Below are positions 23,948 through 31,221 of a stretch of DNA of 64,000 nt, piece after piece. Location: assembly GCF_015319165.1 (NCBI RefSeq), contig NZ_JADIVZ010000016.1:1-64000 (forward strand), written 5' to 3'. Source of the stretch: Nocardioides acrostichi. GTDB taxonomy: Bacteria > Actinomycetota > Actinomycetes > Propionibacteriales > Nocardioidaceae. Each line of letters begins with the position of its first letter. The first letter of the stretch is position 1. Both the position numbers and the translations under genes were made by a program. The notes under the pieces were generated by a model that did no database searches, was not told the origin of the DNA, and saw only the letters and a program-made list of their open reading frames with translations.

Positions 23948-24502
23948 ATGCCCGACCCTTCCACCTCCACCCCCGCCTCCACCCCCGCCCCTCCGACGGG
24001 CCGAGGCGCCGTCGTGGTGATGGGCGTCTCCGGCTCCGGAAAGTCCGTGGTCGGGGCGGCACTCGCCGGGCGCCTCGGCGTCGCCTTCGAGGACGCCGAC
24101 GACCTGCATCCACGCTCGAACGTCGAGAAGATGAGCCGCGGCGTGCCGCTCGACGACCACGACCGCATGCCCTGGCTGGAGACCATCGGCGCCTGGCTGG
24201 CCGCCCATCCGACCGGTGGCGTCATGAGCTGCTCGGCCCTCAAGCGCAGCTACCGCGACGTGCTGCGTCGGCAGGCACCCGACACGACGTTCCTGCATCT
24301 GGACGGCGAGCGCGAGGTGATCGCCCGCCGGCAGGCGAGCCGTCCGGGGCACTTCATGCCGCCTTCGCTGCTGGACTCCCAGTTCGCCGTCCTCGAGCCC
24401 CTGGCCGACGACGAGCCGGGCGTCGTCGTCGACGTGGCACGCCCCGTCGACGCCATCGTCGACGAGCTCTCCGCGGCCCTCGCCCCACGACCGAACGCCT
24501 GA
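23948..24502 (+). CDS. gntK: Gluconokinase
   Basis: Phosphorylates D-gluconate to 6-phosphogluconate with ATP, feeding the pentose phosphate pathway. The 184-residue P-loop kinase has Walker A GVSGSGKS near 36-43, the acidic FEDADDLHP loop, LDDHDRMPWL and the GntK-typical SCSALKRSYRDVLR. HFMPPSLLDSQFAVLEPL is also conserved. A 20-residue Pro/Thr/Ser-rich N-terminal leader is extra. The ATG follows AGGAG. It is first in gntK-gntP-5-dehydrogenase. Confidence 0.95.
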   Translation: MPDPSTSTPASTPAPPTGRGAVVVMGVSGSGKSVVGAALAGRLGVAFEDADDLHPRSNVEKMSRGVPLDDHDRMPWLETIGAWLAAHPTGGVMSCSALKRSYRDVLRRQAPDTTFLHLDGEREVIARRQASRPGHFMPPSLLDSQFAVLEPLADDEPGVVVDVARPVDAIVDELSAALAPRPNA

Positions 24503-24534
24503 CGGCCCGACCGACACACCTTTGGAGAAGCACC

Positions 24535-25932
24535 ATGGACGACCTACAACTCGCCTGGACACTGCCCACGCCCGCGCTGCTCGGCATCGCTGCCGCCGCC
24601 GTCGCGGCGCTGCTCGTGCTCATCATCGGGGCGCGCGTGCACGCCTTCCTCGCCCTCGTGGTGGTCAGTCTGCTCACGGCCCTCGCCACGGGCGTGCCAC
24701 CCGACCAGGTGGTGCCGGTCATGACCAGCGGCTTCGGGAGCACCCTCGCCTCCGTCGCTCTGCTGGTCGGCCTAGGCGCGATGCTCGGGCGCATGCTGGA
24801 GCTCTCCGGCGGAGCGGAGGTGCTCACCGAGTCGCTGGTGCAGCGCTTCGGCGAGCGCCGCGCGCCGGTGGCGCTCGGTGTCGCCTCGCTGCTGATGGGC
24901 TTCCCGATCTTCTTCGACGCCGGCCTGGTCGTGATGCTGCCGATCGTCTTCGCCGTCGCCCGCCGGCTGGGCGGGTCGGTGCTCGTCTACGCCTTCCCGG
25001 CCGTCATCGCGTTCTCGGCCATGCACGTGTTCGTGCCACCGCACCCCGGCCCGGTCGCGGCGTCCGGGCTGCTCGGCGCTGACGTCGGTCTGACCCTGGT
25101 GCTGGCGCTGTTCGCCGCCGTCCCCGGCTGGTACCTGGTCGGCAAGGTGTTCGGCGGCTGGGTCGGGCGGCGCTACGACCTGCCCGTGCCCGAGATCCTC
25201 TCCGGTCGCGACGACGCCGAGCAGGAGTTCGCCAGCCGCCCGTCGGTGCGCACCACGCTCGGCCTGCTCGCCCTCCCGCTCGTACTGATCTTCCTCAACA
25301 CCGGGCTCAACGCCCTCGCCACCGCCGGCACGGTCTCGCTCGACGACACCTGGGTGCAGATCCTGCGCCTGCTCGGCGAGACGCCCGTGGCCTTGCTCAT
25401 CACGGTCTTCGTGACCATGTGGGTGCTGGGGTGGAGCGTGGGCAGGCCGCGCGCCCTGGTGGAGTCGGTCGTCGACGGCGCGCTCGCCCCCATCTGCGCG
25501 ATCATCCTCATCACCGGAGCCGGCGGTATGTTCGGTGGCGTGCTGCGCAGCAGCGGCATCGGCGGTGCGGTGGCCGACTCCCTCAACGACCTCGGACTTC
25601 CCCTCGTGGTCGCCGGCTGGCTGATCGCGGCGATCGTGCGGATCGCCCAGGGTTCGGCCACGGTCGCCCTCACCACCGGTGCCGCGCTCATTCAGCCGGC
25701 CGTGCTCGCCGACTCCTCCCTCACCACGGTGCAGCTCTCGGCGATGGTGATCGCACTGGCCGGCGGCTCGGTGTTCGCGGGGCACGTCAACGACTCCGGA
25801 TTCTGGCTGGTCAGCCGGTTCCTGGGCATGGACACCGCCACCACTCTGCGCACGTGGACGGTGAGCCAGGCGCTGCTGGGCGTGGTCGGCTTCGTCGTGG
25901 GCACCGCGCTGTTCGCCGTCGGATCGCTATGA
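24535..25932 (+). CDS. gntP: Gluconate:H+ symporter, GntP family
   Basis: A 465-residue integral membrane permease with about 12-14 transmembrane helices, taking up gluconate with protons. Family hallmarks are the GFGSTLASVALLVGLGAMLG segment, SLLMGFPIFFDAGLVVMLPI, VFVPPHPGPVAAS and the C-terminal GSVFAGHVNDSGFWLVSRF. The ATG has GGAGAAG just upstream. It lies 32 bases after gntK and overlaps the downstream dehydrogenase by 4 bases, confirming one operon. Confidence 0.95.
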   Translation: MDDLQLAWTLPTPALLGIAAAAVAALLVLIIGARVHAFLALVVVSLLTALATGVPPDQVVPVMTSGFGSTLASVALLVGLGAMLGRMLELSGGAEVLTESLVQRFGERRAPVALGVASLLMGFPIFFDAGLVVMLPIVFAVARRLGGSVLVYAFPAVIAFSAMHVFVPPHPGPVAASGLLGADVGLTLVLALFAAVPGWYLVGKVFGGWVGRRYDLPVPEILSGRDDAEQEFASRPSVRTTLGLLALPLVLIFLNTGLNALATAGTVSLDDTWVQILRLLGETPVALLITVFVTMWVLGWSVGRPRALVESVVDGALAPICAIILITGAGGMFGGVLRSSGIGGAVADSLNDLGLPLVVAGWLIAAIVRIAQGSATVALTTGAALIQPAVLADSSLTTVQLSAMVIALAGGSVFAGHVNDSGFWLVSRFLGMDTATTLRTWTVSQALLGVVGFVVGTALFAVGSL

Positions 25933-26696
25933 GTCTCTTCGACCTGCACGGGCGGACGGCGCTGGTCACGGGATCGAGCCGCGGCATCGGCCTCGCGCTC
26001 GCCGACGGTCTGGCCGGCGCCGGCGCCCGGGTGGTCGTGCACGGGCGCGATGTCGACCGGTTGAGCGCCGCGGTCGACCGGCTCGCCGCCGTCCATGGCG
26101 CCGATCGGGTGCAGGCAGAGGCCTTCGACGTCGCCGACCCCTCGGCGGTGGAGGCCGGGATCGGGCGGATCCTCCGCCAGGTCGGCGATCTCGACGTGCT
26201 GGTCAACAACGCCGGCCTCCAGCATCGCGAACCCCTGCTGGAGATCGACGCCGCGGACTGGCAGCGCGTCATCGACGCCGACCTCACCAGCGTCTTCCTG
26301 GTCGGCCGGGCCGTCGCGCGGGGCATGGTGGCCCGCGGGAGCGGCAAGATCGTCAACGTCGGTTCCGTGCAGACCTCCCTGGCCCGCCCCGGTATCGGCG
26401 CCTATGCCGCAGCCAAGGGCGGCGTGCGGATGCTGACCCAGGCGATGTGCGCGGAGTGGGGTGGTCATGGCGTCCAGGTCAACGCCGTCGCCCCCGGGTA
26501 TCTCGACACCGACATGACCGCCGCCCTGGTGGCCGACCCCGACTTCGACGCCTGGCTGCGCGGCCGCACCCCCGCTGGTCGGTGGGGCGCGCCGTCCGAC
26601 CTCGTCGGGCCCGTGCTGTTCTTGGCCTCGCAGGCCAGCGACTACGTGGGCGGCCAGGTGCTCTACGTCGACGGCGGGCTCACCTCGGTCGTATGA
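25929..26696 (+). CDS. SDR oxidoreductase, probable gluconate 5-dehydrogenase
   Basis: A 255-residue classical short-chain dehydrogenase: TGSSRGIGLALA near 15-26, NNAG near 91-94, catalytic Ser in NVGSVQTS, Tyr/Lys in YAAAKGG, and the C-terminal YVGGQVLYVDGG. The sequence style (LFDLHGRTALVTGSSRGIG, LQHREPLLEID) matches gluconate/5-ketogluconate reductases such as IdnO and Ga5DH. It is coupled to gntP by an ATGA overlap, so interconversion of gluconate and 5-keto-D-gluconate is likely. Cofactor preference is not certain. Confidence 0.85.
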   Translation: MSLFDLHGRTALVTGSSRGIGLALADGLAGAGARVVVHGRDVDRLSAAVDRLAAVHGADRVQAEAFDVADPSAVEAGIGRILRQVGDLDVLVNNAGLQHREPLLEIDAADWQRVIDADLTSVFLVGRAVARGMVARGSGKIVNVGSVQTSLARPGIGAYAAAKGGVRMLTQAMCAEWGGHGVQVNAVAPGYLDTDMTAALVADPDFDAWLRGRTPAGRWGAPSDLVGPVLFLASQASDYVGGQVLYVDGGLTSVV

Positions 26697-26716
26697 CACC
26701 TCGCGCCGCCGGGGGT

Positions 26717-26796
26717 GGGACGGCGAGCCTGCCCCTGGGACGCCGGAACTTCGCCGTCCCAGGGGCGAATTCACCGGACGTCCGGTGAATTCGCCC
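26717..26796 (-). repeat. Composite palindromic element, copy 4
   Basis: Order C-B-A, same orientation as copy 3. Part C is GGGACGGCGAGCC (from 26717). Part B arms are GCCCCTGGGACG (26731-26742) and CGTCCCAGGGGC (26755-26766). Part A is a perfect 34-bp palindrome (26763-26796). It sits in the convergent gap between the gluconate operon and trpS. Confidence 0.93.
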
Positions 26797-26825
26797 GCCC
26801 GCCCCCACCGACCCGGGGAGGCGCC

Positions 26826-27806
26826 TCAGAGCCCGACGGCAGCCTCGGCGGCGGCGAGGACCGGCTCGGTGAGGGCGCGACACCGCGCCTCGCCGTCGGC
26901 GAAGACGGCCGTGACGTGGGCGGGGTCGGCGGTGAGTTCGGCGTAGCGTCGCCGCACGGGCTCGAGCACGGCGACGACGGCCTCGGTGACGTTCTTCTTG
27001 AGCGCGCCGTAGGTCGAGACGCCGGCCGCCGAGCCGCCGCACGCCTCGAGGATCTCCAGGAGGTTGGTGACCCCCGGTTTGGCGTTCCGGTCGGCCCGGA
27101 CGGCGCCGGTCCCGGTGTCGGAGTCGGTCACGGCCCGCGCGATCTTGCGTCGCACCAGGTCGGGGGAGTCCAGCAGGTAGATCGAGCCGGCGGCGCCGGC
27201 CGACTTGCTCATCTTGCGGGTCGGCTCGGCGAGGTCCATCACCCGGGCGCCCAGGGGCGGGGTGACGAGCTCGGGCACCGTGAAGACCGGCCCGTAGGCA
27301 TGGTTGAACCGTTGCGCCAGGTCGCGGGCGAGCTCGACGTGTTGGCGTTGGTCGTCGCCGACCGGCACCGCGGCCGGCCGGTAGAGCAGGATGTCGGCCG
27401 CCATGAGCACGGGGTAGGTGAACAGCGACACCCGGGCCGACCCCTCGGACCCGCTGCGCACCTTCTCGCGGAACTGGATCATCCGTGACAGTTCGCCTGT
27501 GTGCGCCGTGCACTCCAGCAGATAGGCCAACGATCGGTGTGCGGGCACCCGACTCTGCCGGAACAGCGTGGCCCGGTCCAGGCCCGCGGCCAGCAGCAGG
27601 GTCGCCAGTTCGGTGCTGCGCTCGCGCAGCGCCACGGGGTCGTGGGGCGTCGTCAGGGCATGCAGGTCGCTGACGCCGTAGAACGCATCGGCCCCGACAT
27701 CGGCGGCGCGAGCGGCCATCGGGCGCAAGGCGCCGAGGAGGTTGCCGAGGGTCAGGTGACCCGAGGGGGTGAGGAGGGAGAGCGTGCGGGAGGTGGGCCG
27801 GGTCAT
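26826..27806 (-). CDS. trpS: Tryptophanyl-tRNA synthetase
   Basis: Charges tRNA-Trp. The 326-residue class I synthetase has a HIGH-type signature altered to SGHLTLGNLLGAL near residues 15-27 and the KMSKS loop as RKMSKSAGA near 195-203; GDDQRQHVELARD is the usual TrpRS motif. The ATG at 27806 begins the conserved N-terminus; an upstream in-frame start at 27854 would run back into the attenuator hairpin and is unlikely. Expression appears controlled by a Trp-codon leader peptide and attenuator immediately upstream. Confidence 0.94.
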   Translation of the reverse strand: MTRPTSRTLSLLTPSGHLTLGNLLGALRPMAARAADVGADAFYGVSDLHALTTPHDPVALRERSTELATLLLAAGLDRATLFRQSRVPAHRSLAYLLECTAHTGELSRMIQFREKVRSGSEGSARVSLFTYPVLMAADILLYRPAAVPVGDDQRQHVELARDLAQRFNHAYGPVFTVPELVTPPLGARVMDLAEPTRKMSKSAGAAGSIYLLDSPDLVRRKIARAVTDSDTGTGAVRADRNAKPGVTNLLEILEACGGSAAGVSTYGALKKNVTEAVVAVLEPVRRRYAELTADPAHVTAVFADGEARCRALTEPVLAAAEAAVGL

Positions 27807-27857
27807 GGAGGTGTCCGTTCTGGTGAGAGCCCAAGACGGCGCCACTCCCGGCACGCG

Positions 27858-27928
27858 AGAGCAAAGAGGCCGCCCGTGGGCGGCCGTGGAGAGGAGTGTG
27901 CAGGATCGATGGGCCGCCGATCAGGCGG
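27858..27928 (-). terminator. Transcription attenuator upstream of trpS
   Basis: On the minus strand, in order: strand 1 CCGCC (27924-27928), strand 2 GGCGGCC (27912-27918), strand 3 GGCCGCCC (27878-27885) and strand 4 GGGCGGCC (27868-27875), then TCTTTGCT. Strands 1:2 form a pause hairpin with loop TGATC containing the leader stop codon. Strands 3:4 form an 8-bp terminator with a 2-base loop. Strand 2 is exactly complementary to GGCCGCC of strand 3, giving the antiterminator. This is the classical trp attenuation layout. Confidence 0.8.
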
Positions 27929-27971
27929 GCCACCACGCCCCGAGGAGGGGGACGACGCGATCGCTGTGCAC
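27921..27971 (-). CDS. trpS leader peptide with tandem Trp codons
   Basis: A 16-residue open frame, MHSDRVVPLLGAWWPA, starts at GTG 27971 and ends at TGA 27921-27923, inside the first attenuator hairpin. It has two consecutive TGG codons just before the end. Ribosome stalling at these codons when Trp-tRNA is scarce would free strand 2 to pair with strand 3 and let transcription continue into trpS. Trp leader peptides of this kind are known for actinobacterial trp genes. The ribosome binding site is weak. Confidence 0.78.
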   Translation of the reverse strand: MHSDRVVPLLGAWWPA

Positions 27972-28191
27972 GCGCAGAACCTAGCAGACCAGCTCGGCTC
28001 GGGTGGTCTGGACCAGCGAGCCCCGAATCAGGTGACTCGCGATGGTTCAAGCCGACACGCCGAGAAAACTCAGATCACTCTCATCGTTCTCTTCCCCACC
28101 AGTCACACAGCCCTCTATTGTCGCTTGCGGTGCGGCCGATGGATCACCGGTGGGGAAGCCGGTGGGCGGTCGCATGGAAAGACGGTGCCTC

Positions 28192-28395
28192 ATGGTCAAC
28201 CCCTCTGGCGACGCCGCCGACGCGACGTTCCTCACCGTGGCCGAGGTCGCGCAGATCATGCGCGTCTCCAAGATGACGGTGTACCGCCTGGTGCACGGGG
28301 GCGAACTGCCCGCCGTCCGGGTCGGTCGGTCGTTTCGCGTGCGCGAGGACGCGGTCGACGAGTACCTGCGCAAGAGCTTCTTCAACGCCGGCTGA
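28192..28395 (+). CDS. Excisionase-type helix-turn-helix DNA-binding protein (Rv0500A-like)
   Basis: A 67-residue MerR/excisionase-like winged HTH: TFLTVAEVAQIMRVSKMTVYRLV followed by the wing segment AVRVGRSFRVREDAVDEYL. It is the small protein that precedes the bS22 gene in mycobacteria and streptomycetes; its targets are unknown. It is related in fold to BldC but the sequence is of the separate Rv0500A class. The ATG at 28192 was chosen because the preceding in-frame codons are non-conserved. A 220-base leader separates it from the trpS leader, with which it is divergent. Confidence 0.85.
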   Translation: MVNPSGDAADATFLTVAEVAQIMRVSKMTVYRLVHGGELPAVRVGRSFRVREDAVDEYLRKSFFNAG

Positions 28396-28532
28396 CCACG
28401 GGCGGCCCGCTCCGCGGGAGCGGGGCCGACGCCCACCCAGTGGCGCCGTTTCTCCGGTCCTGGCCCCGGGCCGATAGGCTGTGGCGATCCCGCGCCACTG
28501 CGCGGGATGCACCGCCGCTAGGAGGATCACCC

Positions 28533-28634
28533 GTGGGTTCGGTCATCAAGAAGCGCCGCAAGCGCATGGCCAAGAAGAAGCACCGCAAGCTGCTGAAGAA
28601 GACGCGCGTCCAGCGTCGCAAGCTCGGCAAGTGA
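28533..28634 (+). CDS. Small basic 30S ribosomal protein bS22 (AURKAIP1/COX24 domain)
   Basis: A 33-residue, extremely basic peptide (MGSVIKKRRKRMAKKKHRK, ending KTRVQRRKLGK). The KRRKRMAKKKHRKLLKK pattern is the AURKAIP1/COX24 domain found in the actinobacterial ribosomal protein bS22, near the decoding centre of mycobacterial ribosomes. It uses a GTG start with a perfect AGGAGG 7 bases upstream. The gene order HTH-bS22-epimerase matches Rv0500A-Rv0500B-Rv0501. Confidence 0.92.
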   Translation: MGSVIKKRRKRMAKKKHRKLLKKTRVQRRKLGK

Positions 28635-28639
28635 GCCGC

Positions 28640-28658
28640 GCGGGGCGCAGCGCCCCGC
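28640..28658 (+). terminator. Hairpin after bS22
   Basis: A perfect 8-bp stem, GCGGGGCG/CGCCCCGC, with a CAG loop starts 6 bases after the bS22 stop codon, and TTTCGTCTTT follows about 13 bases later. It may terminate or attenuate transcription into the epimerase gene, keeping the ribosomal-protein message more abundant. Confidence 0.6.
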
Positions 28659-28729
28659 CGGCACCGCAGATTTCGTCTTTCGCCAGCCGCGGGCCCCAGA
28701 GGTCTGCCGCTTGAGTGTTGGGGGCTGTC

Positions 28730-29833
28730 ATGGGGGCCGACTCCGGAACGAGTGACGGCAAGGTCGTGCTGGTCACCGGGGTCTCCCGCGACCTCGGACG
28801 CAAGTTCGCCCGCCAGGTCGCCGCAGCCCCCGACGTTGCGCGCGTCATCGGCGTCGACGTCGTACCCCCGCGCGGCGACATGGGTTCGGTCTCCTTCGTG
28901 CGAGCCGACATTCGCAACCCCGTGATCGCGAAGGTGATCGCGAAGGAGGACGTCGACACTGTCGTCCACATGAGCGTCATCGCGACCCCCGGCAGCGCGG
29001 GCGGCCGCAACACGATGAAAGAGCTCAACGTCATCGGCACCATGCAGCTGCTCGCCGGCTGCCAGCGGGCCCCGAGCTTGCGTCGGCTGATCGTGAAGTC
29101 GACCACGACCGTGTACGGCGCCTCGAGTCGCGACCCTGCGATGTTCACCGAGGACATGGAGCCGCGTCGCGCGCCCACGTCGGGCTACGCGAAGGACGTC
29201 GCCGAGATCGAGGGCTACGTGCGCGGCTTCGCGCGGCGCCGCGATGACGTGCGCGTCACCACGCTGCGCTGCGCCAACGTCATCGGACCGCACGTGGTGA
29301 GTCCGCTCACCTCCTACTTCCGGCTGCCGGTGGTGCCGGTCGTCGTGGGCCACGACCCGCGGCTGCAGTTCCTGCACGAGCAGGATCTCTTCGGTGTGCT
29401 CCGGCACGCCGTGTGCGCCGACGTCTCAGGCACCTTCAACGTGGCCGGCGACGGCATCGTCTCGCTGACGCAAGCACTGCGCCGGCTCCAGCGGCCCATG
29501 GTGCCGCTGCCCGGATTCGCCGTCGGCCGGCTCGGCAAGGCGCTGCGCCAGGCGCGGGTCGCCGACTTCTCGCCCGAGCAGCTCGGCCTGCTCACCTTCG
29601 GTCGCGGTGTCGACACCTCCCGCATGCGCACCCAGCTGGGCTTCCAGCCCACCATGACCACGGCCGAGGCGCTCGCCGACTTCGCCACCACGCTCACGCC
29701 GACCGGCGGGCGCAGCGAGCGGATGCTCACCCAGCTCGCCAAGGCACTCCCCGACGTCGAGGAGACGGCCCCGCCCGCCCTCCGCCCGCTGCCCACGCCG
29801 GCGGCCCGCACCGCAGGAGCAGACCATGGGTGA
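28730..29833 (+). CDS. NAD-dependent epimerase/dehydratase family protein (Rv0501/GalE2-like)
   Basis: A 367-residue extended-SDR-type protein: VVLVTGVSRDLGRKFARQ Rossmann start near 13-30, VDTVVHMSVIATPG, and a LIVKSTTTVYGASS strand. The usual catalytic YxxxK is not present; the region reads SGYAKDVAEIEG, so classical sugar-epimerase chemistry is doubtful. It overlaps the acyltransferase gene by 8 bases, and the pair is conserved as Rv0501-Rv0502, which suggests a lipid or envelope role. The ATG at 28730 was preferred to an upstream in-frame TTG. Confidence 0.85.
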   Translation: MGADSGTSDGKVVLVTGVSRDLGRKFARQVAAAPDVARVIGVDVVPPRGDMGSVSFVRADIRNPVIAKVIAKEDVDTVVHMSVIATPGSAGGRNTMKELNVIGTMQLLAGCQRAPSLRRLIVKSTTTVYGASSRDPAMFTEDMEPRRAPTSGYAKDVAEIEGYVRGFARRRDDVRVTTLRCANVIGPHVVSPLTSYFRLPVVPVVVGHDPRLQFLHEQDLFGVLRHAVCADVSGTFNVAGDGIVSLTQALRRLQRPMVPLPGFAVGRLGKALRQARVADFSPEQLGLLTFGRGVDTSRMRTQLGFQPTMTTAEALADFATTLTPTGGRSERMLTQLAKALPDVEETAPPALRPLPTPAARTAGADHG

Positions 29834-31052
29834 CGCCGAGATCATCCCGATCGGAACCCGCGGCCGCCCAGGCCGAGGCACTGGCAGCAAGCCCTCGTCG
29901 GCGTCGCGCAGCCTGGCCGGCGGATCGCGACCCGCCGCCAAGAAGGCCGTCGCCAAGAAGGCCTCTGCGAAGAAGGCTGCCGCACCGAGGAAGGCGGCCG
30001 ACGAGCCGGCATCGATCGCACCGGCCACGAGGCCCGGCGCCGAGTCGCCGCACGCCGAGCCGGCGGCGAGCGTGCCGCCGTCCCAGGTCGAGAGCACCCC
30101 CGGGCTCGAGAAGCGCGAGCCCGTGCGCACCGAGGACGTCGCCGCGGCGGCGTCCGGAGGGATCTCGAGCGCCGAGATCCTCGGCGCGCTCCAGCACGCT
30201 TCGCGCGAGGTCTTCGGTGAGGAGTGGGAGACCCAGCTCGCACATTTCCTCGCGTTCCTGCGCCGGCGGGTCACCGGCGACTACACGATCGACGAGTACG
30301 GCTTCGACGCCCAGCTCAGCCAGCACCTCATCTTGGCCACCCTGCGCCCGATCGCACAGAAGTGGTTCCGCATCGAGGTGCGCGGCATCGAGAACATCCC
30401 CGCGGACGGCGGGGCGCTGTTGGTGTCGAACCACTCCGGCACGATCCCGGTCGACGGACTCATGACGATGTCGACGATCTACGACCACACCGGTCGCCAC
30501 CTGCGGGCGCTCGGCGCCGATCTCGTGTTCAAGACGCCGTTCGTCTCCACCCTCGCCCGCAAGGGCGGCGCCACGCTGGCCTGCAACGAGGACGCCGAGC
30601 GGATGCTGCGCGGCGGTGAGCTCGTCGGGGTGTGGCCCGAGGGCTTCAAGGGCATCGGCAAGGCCTACTCCGAGCGGTACAAGCTCCAGCGCTTCGGTCG
30701 CGGCGGGTTCGTGTCGGCGGCGCTGCGCACGGGTGTGCCGATCGTGCCGCTCTCGGTCGTCGGCGCGGAGGAGATCTACCCCCGCATCGCCAACATCCCG
30801 TCGCTGGCCCGGCTGCTGGGTCTGCCCTACCTGCCGATCACGCCGACCTTCCCGCTGCTCGGCCCCCTCGGGCTGGTGCCGCTGCCCTCGAAGTGGCTAC
30901 TGGAGTTCGGTGAGCCGATCCGCACCGACGAGTACGACGACGGCGCGGCCGACGACCCGATGCTGGTCTTCAACGTGACCGACCAGGTGCGCGAGACGAT
31001 CCAGCAGACGCTCTACTCGCTGCTGATGCAGCGCGAGTCGATCTTCCGCTGA
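29826..31052 (+). CDS. Lysophospholipid acyltransferase-family protein (Rv0502-like) with basic N-terminal tail
   Basis: A 408-residue PlsC-type acyltransferase. The catalytic NHSGTIPVDG (H-x4-D) is near residue 200 and the second motif VWPEGFKGIGK near 270-280, followed by VPIVPLSVVGAEE. It is expected to act at the inner leaflet on glycerolipid or mycolate-like substrates. The first about 110 residues are disordered and Lys/Ala-rich (AAKKAVAKKASAKKAAAPRK), resembling histone H1 or HupB tails, an odd attachment for an acyltransferase. It is translationally coupled to the epimerase-like gene. Confidence 0.85.
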   Translation: MGDAEIIPIGTRGRPGRGTGSKPSSASRSLAGGSRPAAKKAVAKKASAKKAAAPRKAADEPASIAPATRPGAESPHAEPAASVPPSQVESTPGLEKREPVRTEDVAAAASGGISSAEILGALQHASREVFGEEWETQLAHFLAFLRRRVTGDYTIDEYGFDAQLSQHLILATLRPIAQKWFRIEVRGIENIPADGGALLVSNHSGTIPVDGLMTMSTIYDHTGRHLRALGADLVFKTPFVSTLARKGGATLACNEDAERMLRGGELVGVWPEGFKGIGKAYSERYKLQRFGRGGFVSAALRTGVPIVPLSVVGAEEIYPRIANIPSLARLLGLPYLPITPTFPLLGPLGLVPLPSKWLLEFGEPIRTDEYDDGAADDPMLVFNVTDQVRETIQQTLYSLLMQRESIFR

Positions 31053-31073
31053 GCCCAGCCGGGCGCACGATCA

Positions 31074-31217
31074 ACCCCTCGCGGGTCAATACCCGACCCC
31101 TCGGGCGAGGATTTCCGACCCCTCGCGGGACGATTCGCGACCCCTCGCGGGACGATTCGCGACCCCTCGGGCGACGATTCCCGACCCCTCGCGGGACGAT
31201 TCGCGACCCCTCGCGGG
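31074..31217 (-). repeat. 22-bp tandem repeat array, seven units
   Basis: Seven units start at 31074, 31096, 31118, 31140, 31162, 31184 and 31206, an exact 22-bp period. On the minus strand the constant part reads CGAGGGGTCG, usually followed by CGAATCGTCC. The array begins a few bases after the stop codon of the DUF5667 gene, reading in its sense direction, and fills the convergent gap with the acyltransferase gene. Units are nearly identical with no unique spacers, so it is not a CRISPR array. Same family at 40713, 59200 and 60411. Confidence 0.93.
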
Positions 31218-31221
31218 TGGC

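Noticed and set aside
23797..24534. In-frame extension of gntP far upstream
   Set aside because: The upstream part overlaps gntK and is Arg-rich shadow sequence; the ATG at 24535 has a good ribosome binding site and begins the permease N-terminus.
27807..28000. T-box leader before trpS
   Set aside because: No T-box consensus or specifier loop is visible, while a leader peptide with two Trp codons and a complete attenuator explains the region.
28192..28395. bldC
   Set aside because: The fold is similar, but the sequence (TFLTVAEVAQIMRVSKMTVYRLV) is of the Rv0500A/excisionase class and the neighbours match that locus.
31074..31217. CRISPR array
   Set aside because: The 22-bp units are contiguous with no unique spacers, and no cas genes are present.
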